NCBI RefSeq assembly: GCF_042453785.1
Contig: NC_091674.1
Coordinates: 28,655,501-28,719,500, forward strand
Length of the DNA stretch: 64,000 nucleotides
Direction: 5' to 3'
From: Malus domestica
Lineage: Eukaryota; Streptophyta; Magnoliopsida; Rosales; Rosaceae
Shown: piece after piece, positions 1 to 13,709 of the stretch
How positions within the stretch are numbered: position 1 is the stretch's first letter
Layout: the number at the start of each line of letters is the position of its first letter
Translations under genes and position numbers: made by a program
Notes under the pieces: model-generated
Databases searched by the model: none
What the model saw: the letters and a program-made list of their open reading frames with translations, nothing else
Told to the model about the DNA's origin: nothing

Positions 1-2983
1 AATGATAGTGATGGAATTTCATCCCAAACGCACAGTAGTACCAAGGTAAAACCTAAGGGTATTAACTGCACCTCCTTTTAAGTATGAGAGTGAATTTTCG
101 TCGTTTTGAGTTTTATTTTTATTTTTTGTCATGATCTATACAACTTTTTCGGTGAAACAGGCTCAAGTGGTTTTTGATTGCAATGGGGACAAGGGATGTT
201 CAGAAGAGAACTTGGAAGGAGATGTTTCTACGAGCAGTGAAGACAAAGATGGACTTAAAAAGGCACATTCGAATTTTTCTTGACTCAAAAGAAAGAGATG
301 ACTTTTTCCTTTCAATTTATTGTCAAAGGAAGCAATTTTATAAGTTAGAATTTGCAGGAACACCAAAACAACTGTCAAGCAACCAAATCAAAGGACGCCG
401 AACCAGTTCAGCCAATGGAAGCTAAAGAAAGTAGTACCAACCAAGTAGATGCTTTGCGATTTGAGGTAAAACTTGTAATCTGGTTAATAGATATGGTTTC
501 AAACAATCAGATAGTGGACAATCTTTCTGATTAGTTGATTTATCAGTATTGATGCCCTCAATTGTATGTGGCTTCATTTAGTTACTTTAGCATTACAGAT
601 GGTGGCAATTATACAAACAGTATTTGATCACAATTTTCTTATTTGATCACAATTTTCTTTCTTGGATATTAGGTGAGCCAATACACTGGTAGAATCCACT
701 TGTATTCTTGCATCTCAAGAGAGGATTCAAGACCAAGGCCACTTTTTGAGAATTTTAGACCAGAAGAACTCGAGGCATTGAATTCTACTGCTGCTGACAA
801 TATTAAAGGAACTTCTTTCAAATTTTTGAAGGAGAATCCAGGTTATTTGCATGCTCTTCTTGCATTCATCAAAGAATGGAAGAAATTGAGGCCCATCGAA
901 CAAAAAAAATTACTTGGAAAGCCTTTGCAGCTTCCTTTGACTATTGAGTTGTGCTACCTGTGCGAAGGCATTAACCACGACATCAGGGTACCTTTTTACA
1001 AATCTGAATTTTCATACTTTGTTGATATCCCTTTGTGGGAGTAAACTTGATCTCCTTTCTCTGTGCATTTATTGATAATACATATCAGTGTCTTTTCAGC
1101 AGTGTACTGTTATGCTTACAAATCATTTTATTTTCTGGCAGGGACTACTGAAAGGTGGAAGCAAGCGCCGCTCTACACCTTTTGTTGAGATCAGCAAACC
1201 TTTACCATCAAACACTGTGTGGAAAAAAGTCCACCTACGTAGTGGCTATGGAAAAAGGGAGAAGGAATACACTCAGGGTTTTACTCTGACTGATGATCCT
1301 TTGTGCAAACTGTGTCAAACACCATGCACGTAAGTTGTCTGTAGTTTATCTACATATACTGGATACATCTTTTTGTTTCGGACGCTTACTTTACTTGATT
1401 TCAGGGGCCATAATGCCAAGACACCTGAATATTTTGAAGATCTGTTCTGCCAGCTTAGCTGCTACGAAGAATACCGCATCCGAACAAGTAACAGATCTCT
1501 TCGTCATGTAAGGACATGAAATATGTTACTTGAGATAATCAAGTTCAGCATATTCTTCTCTTCTATTTTGATTTTATGCATGTGGCAAGACAACTTCAAT
1601 AGAAACTTTTGGAGCATGTTTTTTTTTTCTTGAGCTTTGCCCCCTTTGATTTGCAGGAGCTTTTTCAACTGGAACGTGGTGTCTGCACAATTTGCCAATT
1701 AGATTGTCATAAACTTGTTGAGCACCTAAGACCGTTATCCTTGGCAATGAGGAGGCAGTATATTGAAAATTTTGCGCCACGAGTGGCAACTCTGAAGAAA
1801 CCGTAAGTTAGAAGAAATTGTTGTGCAACTAGTTAGAAGAAAATGTTTCATTTTTTCTTCTTAATGCTTCTGCTAATTACCCAACAATTGTACTTTCAAA
1901 TACCAACAATATCCCCGATTCCCTTAAACCAAAACACATTATCATTTGACGTCGTGCAGGCTTGATAGGCTTGTTAAGGATCCGAAAGAGGGCAATGCAT
2001 GGCATGCAGACCACTTTGTTCCTGTCTATCGAGGTGGAGGTATGTACTAATTACTTCTTAGAAGACTTTCAAGAATTTGCTCTCCCCACAAATATTTGTA
2101 CCACTGATTTTCCCAACCAACTTTCCGATGAATTAAACTACACTAATTCATATTATTATTGATTAGTGTTTTGTTCACGTAATAAATGGAGTTACAACTT
2201 GTTACATTCCGCTGATTTGGTGATGTTTCTCATATCATACCTATTGAAAAACAGTGTGATCTTGACATCGAATGTTAAGAAAAGTAGTTAAAACATACCT
2301 TAAAATGCTAGTCTTCGTACTCTTGTTTTCACTTGTGGAGATATTACCACATCGTTCTTGAAGATCCCTTCTTTTGGTTTCGCAGCACAAATACTTTATT
2401 TTCCAATTTATGTGCGTGGTTAGAATTTAAGCTTTGGTTTTCAAAGTCTTATACTATTCAAAACTTGTGTAGGTGAATGCAGGCTCGAGAACATGAGAAC
2501 ACTTTGTGTGGCCTGTCATCGCGATGTTACTAAAGCACAATGTGCTGAACGGCTGTCAACAAGGATCCAGGCTAAGAAAAAACTGAAAGCAATCATGAAC
2601 GACATTAAAAAGAAAGCTACGGAGACTAATCTAGCGGTATGTTCTGAAACCAGTGGTACTTTTTCTATTTTCCTAACATGCTCTTCGGTAAGAATACTAG
2701 TAATAAGGACGCAACTGTTCATTTCCCTGTGCCTGAACTACGTTAAAGTTCATTTAGATTGAATTTGCAATTTTGACGTCACGTTAAATGATTTTATTAG
2801 GGCCCGGAACATATAGAGATTATGCAAGAGGATGCAATTGAGGATGAGCTTTTCGTCAAGGTTCCTGGGAGCGCCTACTCATTGGAAAATCGCTTGGATG
2901 CTACAACTACAGGCGAAGACTTGGACGAGCCCTCCAGTAGCAACAAGGTTCCAACGGTAGATAGCCATCTGTTAGGAGTATAA
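1..2983 (+). CDS. ZRANB3: ZRANB3-like SNF2/HNH DNA annealing helicase-endonuclease, 3' part
   Basis: The 5' end lies outside the window, so the SNF2 helicase motor is not seen. Exons I can place: 1-45, one starting at 161 with unclear end, 358-465, 673-987, 1142-1329, 1405-1507, 1657-1802, 1960-2039, 2473-2636 and 2801-2983 (stop TAA 2981-2983). From 358 on, phases agree and give 428 residues. The product has paired Cys motifs (CKLCQTPC, CTICQLDC) followed by an HNH nuclease core: WHADHFVPVYRGG, then LENMRTLC and CVACH, giving the H-N-H residues. ZRANB3-family proteins remodel stalled replication forks and cut DNA in the nucleus; plant members carry the same C-terminal HNH domain. The exon at 161 reaches an in-frame stop near 280, so it must end earlier, be skipped, or be damaged. 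Convergent with the SCAPER gene. The family call is firm; the exact 5' model is not. Confidence 0.88.
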
Positions 2984-3991
2984 TTCATGTATTTTTTCTT
3001 CGAATAGCAAATATTTTGATTTTTTTAGAACCTTTTGATGTCTAGGACTCAATTTCTGGACTTCAGATTGTTTAAGTTGAAGCTGCAGATTTAGGTAGTT
3101 TCAGTTGCCTTGTACTTGTCGTCGCCCGGCTGTATACGATACAAGCATTTCCACTGGAAATATAAAGCAATATTTGTACATTTATATAAAAGATTCAAAC
3201 TTTTTGGTTTAATTTTTATGTATTTTTTCCTTGGTTTGATTGAATTGTGCCAGAGAGGAAAACCTATAAACCCTTGACCATACTTTCTTGTTCTTATTTT
3301 TTTTGGCCAAAGTTTGAGGTATCTCACACCTCGAAGGTACGACTAATCCCTGGTGGGGTTTAGAAAGATTGAAGTCATTTCAGCCCACCCTTGATCATAG
3401 TCAAATGACACACGTTCTCTCAAAGTTTTTTGATAGTTGAGTTCCGTTTACTAAAAATCAAGAATCAGATCGATTGCCGGGAACTCGTTGATCCAATTCC
3501 CTTATTCCTATGTTTTCCGATTCTGTACTTCTCTCATTCATGTTATGTAAACATGGTAGAATGACAAAGTGAGGATAGCGCTATTTGAAATAACAAGAAA
3601 AAACCGAACATAGAAGCATCCTTTATTGTTCAAACTGTCAATTCTGTACACAGAGGCAAACAATTTAGTCTGCTTGGTGTTCTAAACATGTGTGTGTGTG
3701 ATCTGTTGCCATTCAACAATCTGATATGGCCAACAAGGATACAGGTTTTCGATAAGTTAAAAAGTTTCGTAACTTATTTCTTTCGCTTAACTCGCTCAAC
3801 ACCAAAGAGTTTTTAACCCTTTGCTGGCAATGCCTAACATTTGTAAATCCCGTAGCTGTTTCAAAATTTCGGATTGAATGTTCCAACTCGAAAATGACGC
3901 CAGAATGCCAAAGAAACAAAATTCAGTATGCACACACACGTACACAACTAAGATGTCATCTGTCGTAAGGATAACTCTTCGGTGCATGAGC
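2984..3991. other. 3' regions between two convergent genes
   Basis: No convincing gene. It should hold the 3' UTR of the HNH nuclease gene and the 3' UTR of the SCAPER gene on the other strand. Reading frames here are short and unconserved in character. A short TG run lies near 3690-3700. No repeat stands out. Confidence 0.6.
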
Positions 3992-6900
3992 TCATACCTC
4001 ATCGACGCCAGGGGTCCCGGTGGAAAAGAAGTCTTCTGCTCTATCGATGAAGCTGATAGGAAATCTAGAGTGCAACATCACGGAGGAAGTGTCCGAAACT
4101 GGAAGATTATCCTTCTCAGCCGTCTCTCCGGGACTCTTTGTTGCTTTGCTTTCTCTATGGCTTTTCATCTTGCCGCCAATTCTCAAGCTGTTTCCTGAAG
4201 CACCACCCTTCACTGAAGAAAGCCTAGTGCTTATGGTGCTCTTGGCATTGTTGCGCCCGGATCTTAGGGGAACACTATCTGCTTGGGAATTGTCCAAGTT
4301 TGAATTGGATTTAACTGACGGCAAGACATTTCTACAAGATCGTAACAATGAGAGTAACATATCCGTACTGATTTCCTGTTGAACAACACCCTTGTTCTGC
4401 TCACACCCATAACAGGCACCAACCAGTGTACCAGCCAAGATTGGCATCAACTCAGGGTCACTGAAGAATACAAACGGTAAATCGCATACCTGGCCACACA
4501 CAGCTAAGGAATTAGATTTTACCAATAAAATTTGAAGATACAAGAAATTTGAAGGCAAAGACTTCACTGACCTTGTGAATGATGGTAGGACTCTTTCCCC
4601 AACGAAGGACAGCCTGATTTCCGAGATGGAACAAGGCAAAGTGGCCAAGGAGCAAAAGAGATTCCAGCAGAAGAAACCCCACCTGAGACACAAAACATCG
4701 TACAAAGGTGCATGGATTGTTTAGCTCAACTTTGAGCAAATACAAGTAAAACAAACAAATATAAAGAATTAAACCGAGAAGTGGCATGGATTTATAACCT
4801 GATCATTAGCTGCTTTCCACTTGCTGGTGCAATGCGAAATAAGGAAACTCATCAAGTGGAAAAATTCCATTTTCAGGTCTGGCCTAGCCTGCAAGAAAGT
4901 CACAAAGAGTATAAGAAGGGTAAGCTCACCGCACGATAGTTTCAGAATGAAAATTAAAAAATGAGCATACTATCTAAAAATCACAATGAAAAAGAAAAAT
5001 GGCCTTACTAGCATTCTCTGCATGAATTTAAGATCCAAAAGAGCCAAATTATTCAACACCTTCAGTACTCCAGTTGCCACGTCTTCAAAATTAGAGGGAA
5101 GGGCATCTGAGGTCTGAAGTAGAATAGAAATCATATTAGGATTCAGCAGAATTATATGTCACGGGCAAGATACCATCAGTAAAAAGCACTGCAAACAGAT
5201 AAGCATAGTCTTCCTTGATCTGTCAACCCACCACAACTCTTTTTTTCACAGACACCAAACACAAACATAACATTTGGCACTCAAACAAGATAAGAAAAGC
5301 ACTAGCTATTAAAAGAGGCCAAAATGATAAGAGTGCCAATTTATTTATGTACTTTTTCTGAAAAATACAAAGAAATTGGAAGCACCAAGAAGTTACCTGT
5401 TCAGAAGCCAATCTATTGTTTGCCTGCAGTAGGACAGATGTCAACAGAGAAGGGAGGCTGACAAGCCCAGTCTCTGATACAGCAGAAAGAAGAAACACTA
5501 CCGGTTGCTCTGCACTCACAATGTTTTCATTCTTTTGTTCTGCACCGTTAACTACCAAGGGTTTCTCATCCTTTTGTGATGCTAAAGGCTCCATAATATC
5601 CACTACTGGAATCTTCTGGGGTTCATCTGGAACATCTGTGCTGATTGTGTTAGCATTCCTGCCTTCTACCAAACTACTAGACTGCTCTTTCTCGCTATCC
5701 TTAATGAAGGATACTGACTCAGCAGACTTATTTATCAGACATGATTCATTTAATGGACTTTCCTCGGGTACATCTAGTAGATGTACAGCTTTCCCACCAC
5801 TGACGAAAGAGAATGGAGGTCTAGAATCTCCCAAGGACTGAGTGATAGGAAGAAATTCAATGCTGTCACCCACCGCAAATTTAGCCTCTTCGCATCCATT
5901 TCCTACCATTGTTTCAATAGGCACAGATTCCCAATCAATAGAGCAATTGATTTCAGATCTGGATGTTAAAACGACCAACAAATTTATACTTAAGAGAATT
6001 GAAGATGGAAATGGAGACCCTTCCACCTGGGGCCGATCATAAAGTGCAAAGAGATCTCGCAGCCGTTGAATAACTTGGTAAGCAATCAACAGCTCAAGCA
6101 AGCCATCCCGCATTTGGAGCTGTCGTTCATCTGAACTTATATGACTGATGATTGTTGTCACAGTCCATAAATAACCATCCAGAACCTCAGACATCGATTC
6201 AAAATTTTCAGCTGAGGTTTTGCTTGATAGGGAATTAACATTAGCCGAAAGGTTCAAGGATACTGCCATCTTTATGTAGCTCTCGAGGGCTGCTGCCAGC
6301 ATCGGGATGATAGGAGGTAAGAGATTCTGTATGAGAAAATAACTCCTGTTTGCAGGCACTGATAACACTACCCTCAAAAGCTTTAAAAGGTGTATTGTCA
6401 CTTGGCAGGCTTCAGGTTTTGATGTATGAGAAGCAGGTAAAGTAGAAGCTATGAAATCAAGCAAACCAGCTTGGCGGGAAGCCTGCAGTTCAGGCTCCTT
6501 TCCCTCCAAATACTATATCCACAAAAAAGGAAATCAGGATCAGTGTAGAAGTCACCATAACCATTCCAAAGAGTAGAAACTTAAAAGCCAGTGTTCTGTC
6601 ATATAACCATAAGGCATTTCCAAGCACACAGATTGATAAAATAGTACAACATAATAAGCAACTTTTTTAGTGAGAAAAAATACTCACTAATCCCATGTTA
6701 AATGCAGAGTACCAATTCAGGACATTAGCATCCCGTATCTGGCTACACAGTATAAAAACTTGTAATTATTGAACTTAATTACCTTGATCATTTCAGCAAT
6801 TATTAACCCAATACTTGCAGCCCCTTCTTTTCTTGCCTGCCGGAGTGTTTTAAGTTCTTGAAGCCATCTTCCAATCTTTGCCCTTGCAGTTCCCACAGCC

Positions 6901-9900
6901 GTTCTGTATCCAATGCCAGCATTTTCAGCACCAGCAGGAGGCTCGGGAAAATCATATTTTAGAGCCATAAGTCTTTGCCGAATTCTTTTGATTCTCCGCT
7001 TCATTGAATGCTGTGCTGTAACATTGCTTGCCACAATAGTAGAACCTCCTAAGCCTGAGAAGTTGGTCCCTTGATACTCATCACCATTGTTGACCGATGA
7101 AGATCTTCCCTGACCCTCCTTGTTCAGAGTTCGGCGGAATAAAGGCGAAGATTGATCCCTGAAATCCATAGAAGCTCTCTCTCGTATCTGCTCCAGGTAA
7201 AACTTTCGGCGTTGCTCACTTTCACTAAGTCTCTCAGCCAATTTCTGGGCCAGAAGTTCAGCCTCCTCCTGCTGAGCTTTGGCTCTTTCCTCCTTCCTAC
7301 GAAGTTGTTCCATGGCCCTTGCTTCACGGGCTGCACTTGATGCTTTGCGTTCCTCTTCTCTTCTAACTAGAGCCTCTTCCTTTCTTTTCTGTGTCTCAGC
7401 AAGACGCTGCAACTTTTCAGCTTCGATGAGTTTCCTCCGTTCTAAAACAGCTTCTTCTCTTGCCATATCCTCTTTCTGTTTAGTTCTTATCACTTGAAGT
7501 TTTTCAGCTCTCCTCAACTCTGAATCATGAAGCTTCTGGCGCAAACTAAGTTTTTTATTTTCTTCATTTAAGGAAGTTATGAAACGAACCTCATTAACTT
7601 TACTGCTTTCATCACCAGCTCTCTTTACAACTTGAGCCAGAAAAGCTTCGTGGCGAGACTCGCTGCGTTGATGACGAGCATATATTCCTTCACGTAACTT
7701 CATGTTGCGAACAACGTGAAATTCACTAGCTCGATACACCTTTTCTGAATTACGATGAAGTTTTTGAGCTCTCTCATTATCTAGCTCACTTTTAATTCTC
7801 AGAGCACGAGCATGTTTTTCTTCTGCTTCTCTCTTCAGATCGAGAGCAGTTTTCTTCTTCTTCTCAGGAGACATTAGTTTATAATGCAGCATACGTGCAC
7901 GGTCAGCACTTTTCCTCCTCATTCCAGGTGAACGTGAAACACGAGAAGAGACACGGGAAGGAGAGGAAAGTACGTCCTCCCAGTTCCTCTTCTCTTTCCA
8001 AGCATCCATAGATTTCCATGGAGCTGAGTTCCTCTTTTCTTTATCTTTCTCAAATAGAGGAATTTCCTTTTTGGATTGATCCGTCAATCTGGGGAATTTT
8101 TCAACACCACCTTCTGTTGACAATTTATCTTTCTTAGGGAGCAGCCTCTCGGCTTCGGATCCAAACTGTTTACTCTTAGTCTTTCCAGCAGCAGAACTAT
8201 CCCTAGGAGGCAGCCTAGATGCATTAACAACAGAGGAAGATGCATTATGCGGGGCACGTGCACTTTGTACCAAGTTTGTTTTGCTCGAACAGCTTGACTC
8301 AGTATTGCCTTTTCCTCCATTTATGTCAGCTTCAGCAAGATCCGAACCTCCATTCTGCTTTCCTGACTTCTTTATTGAATCTTTAGTATTAAATTTCCCA
8401 TCATTTATGGCAGATAACTTATTCAGCTTATCACCACATCGGAGATTTAGGTACTGAGGCCCCAAAAGTTTATCATCAGTAGTTGCACACAAGCTAGCTC
8501 TTTCTTGTTGAATTTTCTTAAACGCCTCAAGAGATGACGATAGTATTTCAGCTTTGTGTGCTGAAGTTGTCATTCTTCTAACCTGCATGCAGCAATGACC
8601 AAACAGTTATATTAGAAGTTGATTTGTCACATTGTTAGAAGTATATGAGAGCCCGCTTACCTCCCATGAGAGAGCATGCGGCCTACGGTGGTCGCTCTTC
8701 AAGGTAATGGGCACACCATCAATTATCTGGGATGACGACCTTTTTATTTCCTCAAAGTCTTCCACTCTAGTGCTTAGATCTCGAAAATCAGAGGCAGCCT
8801 CTTCAAGAACAAGAATTGCCTCTTTCATCTGCTCTACATCGCATTCTAGTTCGCAAAGAAGATAAAGTTCATCCACAGCCCTGTTGAGATTCTCAAAAAG
8901 AAAGCACCAAAGCCGCTGCCTAAACCTTTCTTTGCTTTCATCTGTGTCACATTCTCCAAGAGCACTCATATTTTGTGAGTTTGACATATCATGTATCATA
9001 CCACATTGTGTACCCTCATGGTCCTCATCGGAGGCTGTGTAAGTAGACACCTCAGAAATTCCATGATCCCTCTTTGGTGGAATTAACCCTTTATCTTCGG
9101 AAACATGAACTTCAATTGAATCCCCAGTTATCACTGATACTTCAGGAATTTCATGGTCACCTACCTCAGGTAGAACAACAGGTGTCTGACATTTCTCCAC
9201 CGTCGCAGCCTCTTCACCAGCTAAAGGACTGGCACTTAAACCATCATCAGCTACTACTTCAACGTGTTCAGTATCTATATCCTTGCAATTCGAAGTACTG
9301 TTATCAAGATCAAGCCTTTTTTCATTCAAAATTGGCTCTTCAGTCTTTTCAGAAGAGATTATATTCACCTCTTTACATTTATCTTCACATAATTGGTCCT
9401 TAGCATCCACAGATTCTGCAACCAATGTGTTTTTTTGTAAATTTGTAGAGGAAACAAACTTATGACCATTTCCATGCTCACTCGAGACCACCAGATTATC
9501 ATCTCCGATAGCACCAAACTTGATTTTGGCACCGACAAGGTTAGCACAAGGGAGTGCCAAACCATCGCCCTCGAGATCCCCCCACTTGATTTTAGCAACT
9601 ACTTCAGAGTTATCGTTTGCAGGGATTTTCTCAGCATCTATAGTTCCATCATCAGAATTTGTAACAAAGGAAGGAGGTGGCTTAGGACATCCAGTATCTT
9701 GCTTAATAACACAGATATCGTGATAGGGAGCACCCGGTTTCTTTTCATTTGGGACAGCAATAGAATTCGCATCACTTCCCCGGCTATATACACCATAATT
9801 TCCCGGTGCCTTTGGAGGCTGGGATCTGCGCTTGTCCCGAGAATAACCACTGCTTTCACTTGTAGAGGTCCGACTACTCGAATGGTTAGAAGCATTTTTT

Positions 9901-10438
9901 CCAGAAAACCCCCCAACCCAACTCTGTAGAGAGAACTTTGAGCTACTTCTGTTTTTCTACACAGGACACAAACAAGTTAAAAACCAAAATTCCAAAACAC
10001 GTCAGTGACACCGGAATTGATCGATAACTATCCGGAAAAAAACATATAAAATCTGCAACATTTCGGTTGATATCTATCTACCAGTAGAGCGAAAATGTCA
10101 CATCACATACGAACAAAAACGCAATCGATTTCATTGCTCCAATTTCCACTTACAGAGATAAAATCTGAGAAATAAAATCTTGATATGCAAAGATAAACTT
10201 GGTAAATGGTAATTACTAATTAGAGCAAACAGTTTCTGGGTTTCATGCATTTCAACGACTATAATCCAAAGATAATTGCTTTTAACCAATTAATTATCAG
10301 AAACAAATACAATAATCAAAATCCATCAAAATCTGCAACATTCCATTGATTGAAGAAAAATGAGCAAACAGTCTGCACCTTTTTCACTTCGAACCATCCA
10401 GAGCCCTCATCATCTGCTGCTTCTCCACTGTTCTCCAT
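3992..10438 (-). CDS. SCAPER: SCAPER homologue (S-phase cyclin A-associated protein in the ER)
   Basis: Eight coding exons on the minus strand: 10379-10438, 8661-9956, 6783-8582, 5397-6512, 5009-5113, 4799-4888, 4572-4682 and 3992-4489. Every exon is a multiple of three, so all introns are phase 0, and the joined frame codes for about 1691 residues. Residues about 363-452 carry the SCAPER N-terminal domain (RFRQRLWCFLFENLNRAVDE). Residues about 690-930 form a long charged coiled coil of E/K/R/A-rich repeats. The C-terminal third is mostly helical, with a Leu-rich stretch (GFLLLESLLLLGHFALF) at the start of exon 7. Human SCAPER binds cyclin A/CDK2 and sits at the ER; a plant role is not established to my knowledge. 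The start (MENSGEAADDEGSG) is the first ATG in the leader. The stop TGA overlaps a donor-like GTATGA, so a further 3' exon is possible. Confidence 0.9.
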
Positions 10439-10704
10439 TTCCCAATTGATCAAATCCCAATTAAATTCATCCCCAAATCAAAGAAAAGGATTTAATTCAA
10501 AGAAAAATTTGGGAAAGTTTGGAACTTTGATTGTTTTTGTTTGATGAGACAATTTGGGAAAGTGATTTTCGGTAGTGTAAAGGGAGATGACAGCTCAGAC
10601 GGAACAGAAACTCTGGGGAAATGGAATTTAGAAGGAAATTGGGAATGTGGAATTTTGACTTTTGTGTTGGAGAGATTGGCGAGTTTGAATAAAAGATTTT
10701 TTTT

Positions 10705-10712
10705 TTTATATA
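10705..10712 (-). promoter_or_regulatory. TATA box of the SCAPER gene
   Basis: On the minus strand the sequence reads TATATAAA, about 270 bases upstream of the SCAPER start codon, which leaves room for a normal leader. It is preceded by an A-run. Inferred from motif and position only. Confidence 0.4.
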
Positions 10713-12515
10713 TAGTTTTTTGGTTTGGGGAAGGGAGGGAAGAAGAAGAAGAGTGAGATGAGAGTCGGTGAGGGAGAGAGAGCACTTGTGCAAACAAGTT
10801 AATTTACTGGTTTGCCCATGGAGTACAAATGTACAATTGTGTTTGTTCCAATTTTTATGTTCGACTCTAGCCAGCGAAGTTGAACCATATTATTACGACA
10901 TATGCATTATAAGACTTAGCTTATTCGTCACTGTAGTTTATAATCCATTTGCTTAACAATTCAAATATGGATTTGAGGTAATTTAATCCAATAATGATTT
11001 GATTTGACATAGCATACCAAAATACACATAAGGAATTAGTAGAATTCTAAAACTACGAAACCAACTGGTTTCACACCGGAGGAACAACATCAGGAGCAAT
11101 GACCTCAACAATTTGAAAGATATCTTGAGAAAATGTTTTAGCACTGGTGTATCCTATATGTACTCTAGTTTATTCAAAGTATCTCAATGGTGTAACGACG
11201 TCGACTTATTGGGAAAAATGAGGAAAATCACTTTGATCTCGGAGAAATAAGTAATTTGAACTGCTGACCATTAATAATTGGTAAAACTTTGGATTTGCCT
11301 ATTAATAACCAGTTGGATTGGATTATCCGATGTATAGATGATAATATCTACTGAACTTTCTTTAATTAGTAACATCAGGTGGTGTCGTATTATTAGCATT
11401 TTAGGTGTCATACGTGTTCTACATTAGCACACTAACATAGTCCTTGACAAAATTAGACAACGTGTATAACATTGAAGCGTAGTGCATCCAGATCGGTTTC
11501 CAATGTGAGCATAGGAACATCAGGGTTCTAAATCCAACATAATCAACTGAATCATGTTCAAGAAGTAGGACAAAAACATTCATAATTTACTCTGTGAATT
11601 CACTGAATTGTATAGTAATTAATGCATCCTCTCTTTAAATGAAACCCAGAAAAGACATGTTAAAAGTACTGCATGCAATGTGTTTGATGTATTCGGTCTC
11701 CACCGAATTACCCAAAATTTGCATTGACGAATGTATTACGTAGTTCAAAGGCAGCAAAACCTCCATCTTCAGCCTCTCCCACCTTCTGATTGATCTGATT
11801 CCGGCGGAAGAAACCTCCTCGCAACGCTTTCGCGCAGAAAACTGGCGCGGACATGGTGGTCGTCCTCATAGTGTTTGGGAGAGAATGCAACACTCTCCAG
11901 CCTCAGTTACGAAATGCTCAACATCCTCGTCTTCATCATCGTCAACAGGCTCATCTGTGAAATCAGATGACTTCAATTTGCAACTTGTTCTGCTGCATTT
12001 TTTTCGATACCAGACTTCAACAGCTCCACAAAAACATCCACAACCTGGTCGTGTGACAGCCTATATCACCCTCGTACCTCTCAGGATGATCAGTATCACA
12101 TGCATAAAAAATAAAAATAAAATAAAAACTTAAAAATCCAGTTGGGGTGTTCATCTCTAGGAGATTAACTTGAAAGTCATTTCATAGTATTCGTTACTGG
12201 TAGTGTTCATATTTCATCAGTATTATATGTGAGGCGTTTGAGCATTGCGAGGACCTTTCCCCCTAGAACGAGAGGATGGGAATGACGCACCTCTGGTGTA
12301 CCAGTTATCGTGAAAAGTAAAAACTTTAAATTTCCATTAGCTACTTGATCATCCATACAAAATACTTAAACCCAGTGTAAGCCATCATTTTATTTTATAT
12401 TATTTTTCAATGGAAAAAATATTTCACAACTCACAAGCTTATACGTAGTGAAGATTCAACACAGAATACTCTAGCTTATAAAGGATACGTTTTAGTTAAT
12501 GGAAAGATTACAAAA

Positions 12516-12594
12516 AGGGGTGTGTCAAAAATAAGAAAAGTATGTGAGAAGTAGTAAAAAAATATGTGTGGATATCACACCCCTCATTAAGGGA
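12516..12594. mobile_element. Short GGGGTGTG-type MITE
   Basis: Ends are inverted: AGGGGTGTG at the left and CACACCCCT at the right, about 79 bases apart, with an interior (TATGTGAGAAGTA) shared with the larger copy at 41656-41802. A non-autonomous DNA transposon with an internal deletion is the simplest reading. Confidence 0.55.
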
Positions 12595-12599
12595 AGAGA

Positions 12600-12725
12600 G
12601 AGTTCGGCTAAGCCACACAATTGACAATCTAATTTGGTATCTAATTTGCCATCCATGAGATTAGAATCTAAGATCTCTCACTTCCAAGTGAAGAGGAATA
12701 CCACCAGACCGTAGTACTGAATGAC
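12600..12725 (-). mobile_element. tRNA-derived SINE (same family as 39272-39440)
   Basis: Read on the minus strand it has AGTACTACGGTCTGGTGGTA followed by CTCTTCACTTGGAAGTGAGA, then GATCTTAGATTC in the B-box position. The copy at 39272 has the same order. The 3' part is diverged and shortened. This SINE type is common in Maleae, from memory. Confidence 0.55.
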
Positions 12726-13439
12726 AATTTTCTTGGACGTATTATATTTAAATGTGCATTTTAATCAATTCAACTGACTAGTACTTACGAATTTAGCATG
12801 AACTTAAACGAACTTAGAAATATAGTTACGGGATTACACTTGAAAATTAATATTGAATGAACATAGAATAATGAATATTATCACCACTTAAAAGAAAAAT
12901 CTTTGCAGTGGACAATGACCATTAATCCAATTTGGCCTATTTGTATGGGTTTTCTAACAATAATTAATAACAGTAGTATTCCGCCTAGTTTTGCACCTAA
13001 TAATATCCACAATAAAGACTATGGCTGCTTTCCAAAATGTCAAACCAAAAACCAAACTAAAGTTTCGGTTATTTAAAAAATGGAACCGAAATTTTTGGTA
13101 TATCGAAAAATTGGATTCAGCTTTGTTTGTTAGGCCATTTTTTTGGACTCTCTCAATTTAAGTCCATATTTAAGTGGCTTTGACTGCCAAAATTTAGTGT
13201 AATTTTAGGTTAGTTGAGGCCTGAGTGCCAAATTTTTATGTAACTTCAAAATTTAAATGGCATAATAAATAAGATAAGTTCGAGTTGAAACTTGAAATAG
13301 AATGTAGCTTGGAATTACAAAGAGATTACACGAGTTACACATAATCTTAACTTTTCACAATTACATATATGAACAAGAAGCGCAAAAAAAGTAAAGTGCG
13401 TTTAAGATTCATTTTAGAACAAACAAATGTATTTTCTAA

Positions 13440-13615
13440 CAATTAAGAGCATTTGTGGCTATTTTGCCGTGTATAAGCTTTTTTAAAAAAGCAGTACATG
13501 CCAATTACTTCATTAGGAAGCACTTGTGAATTTTTAATTAAAAAACAGTTTCACTACAAGCACTTATGAACAAAAATGCTTTTTAAGAGAATCAACACCA
13601 AACGAACTCCCTAAC
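13440..13615. mobile_element. Possible hAT-like MITE remnant
   Basis: A segment with repeated GCTTTTTTAAA/AAGCACTT motifs in inverted order and a right end of the CCAAACGAACTCCC type. Interior pieces resemble non-autonomous hAT or Tourist elements. Ends are not sharp, so this is tentative. Confidence 0.3.
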
Positions 13616-13709
13616 TTTGGTCAAACCACGGTCAAAATCATAAAATACTAAAAACTTAAAAACATTCCCTAAAACAAAAGCAAAAACCTTTTAGGAAATG
13701 CATCCTCTT

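Noticed and set aside
10492-10797. Two overlapping Ser/Pro-rich minus-strand ORFs
   Set aside because: They fall in the leader/promoter of the SCAPER gene; composition follows the CT-rich leader.
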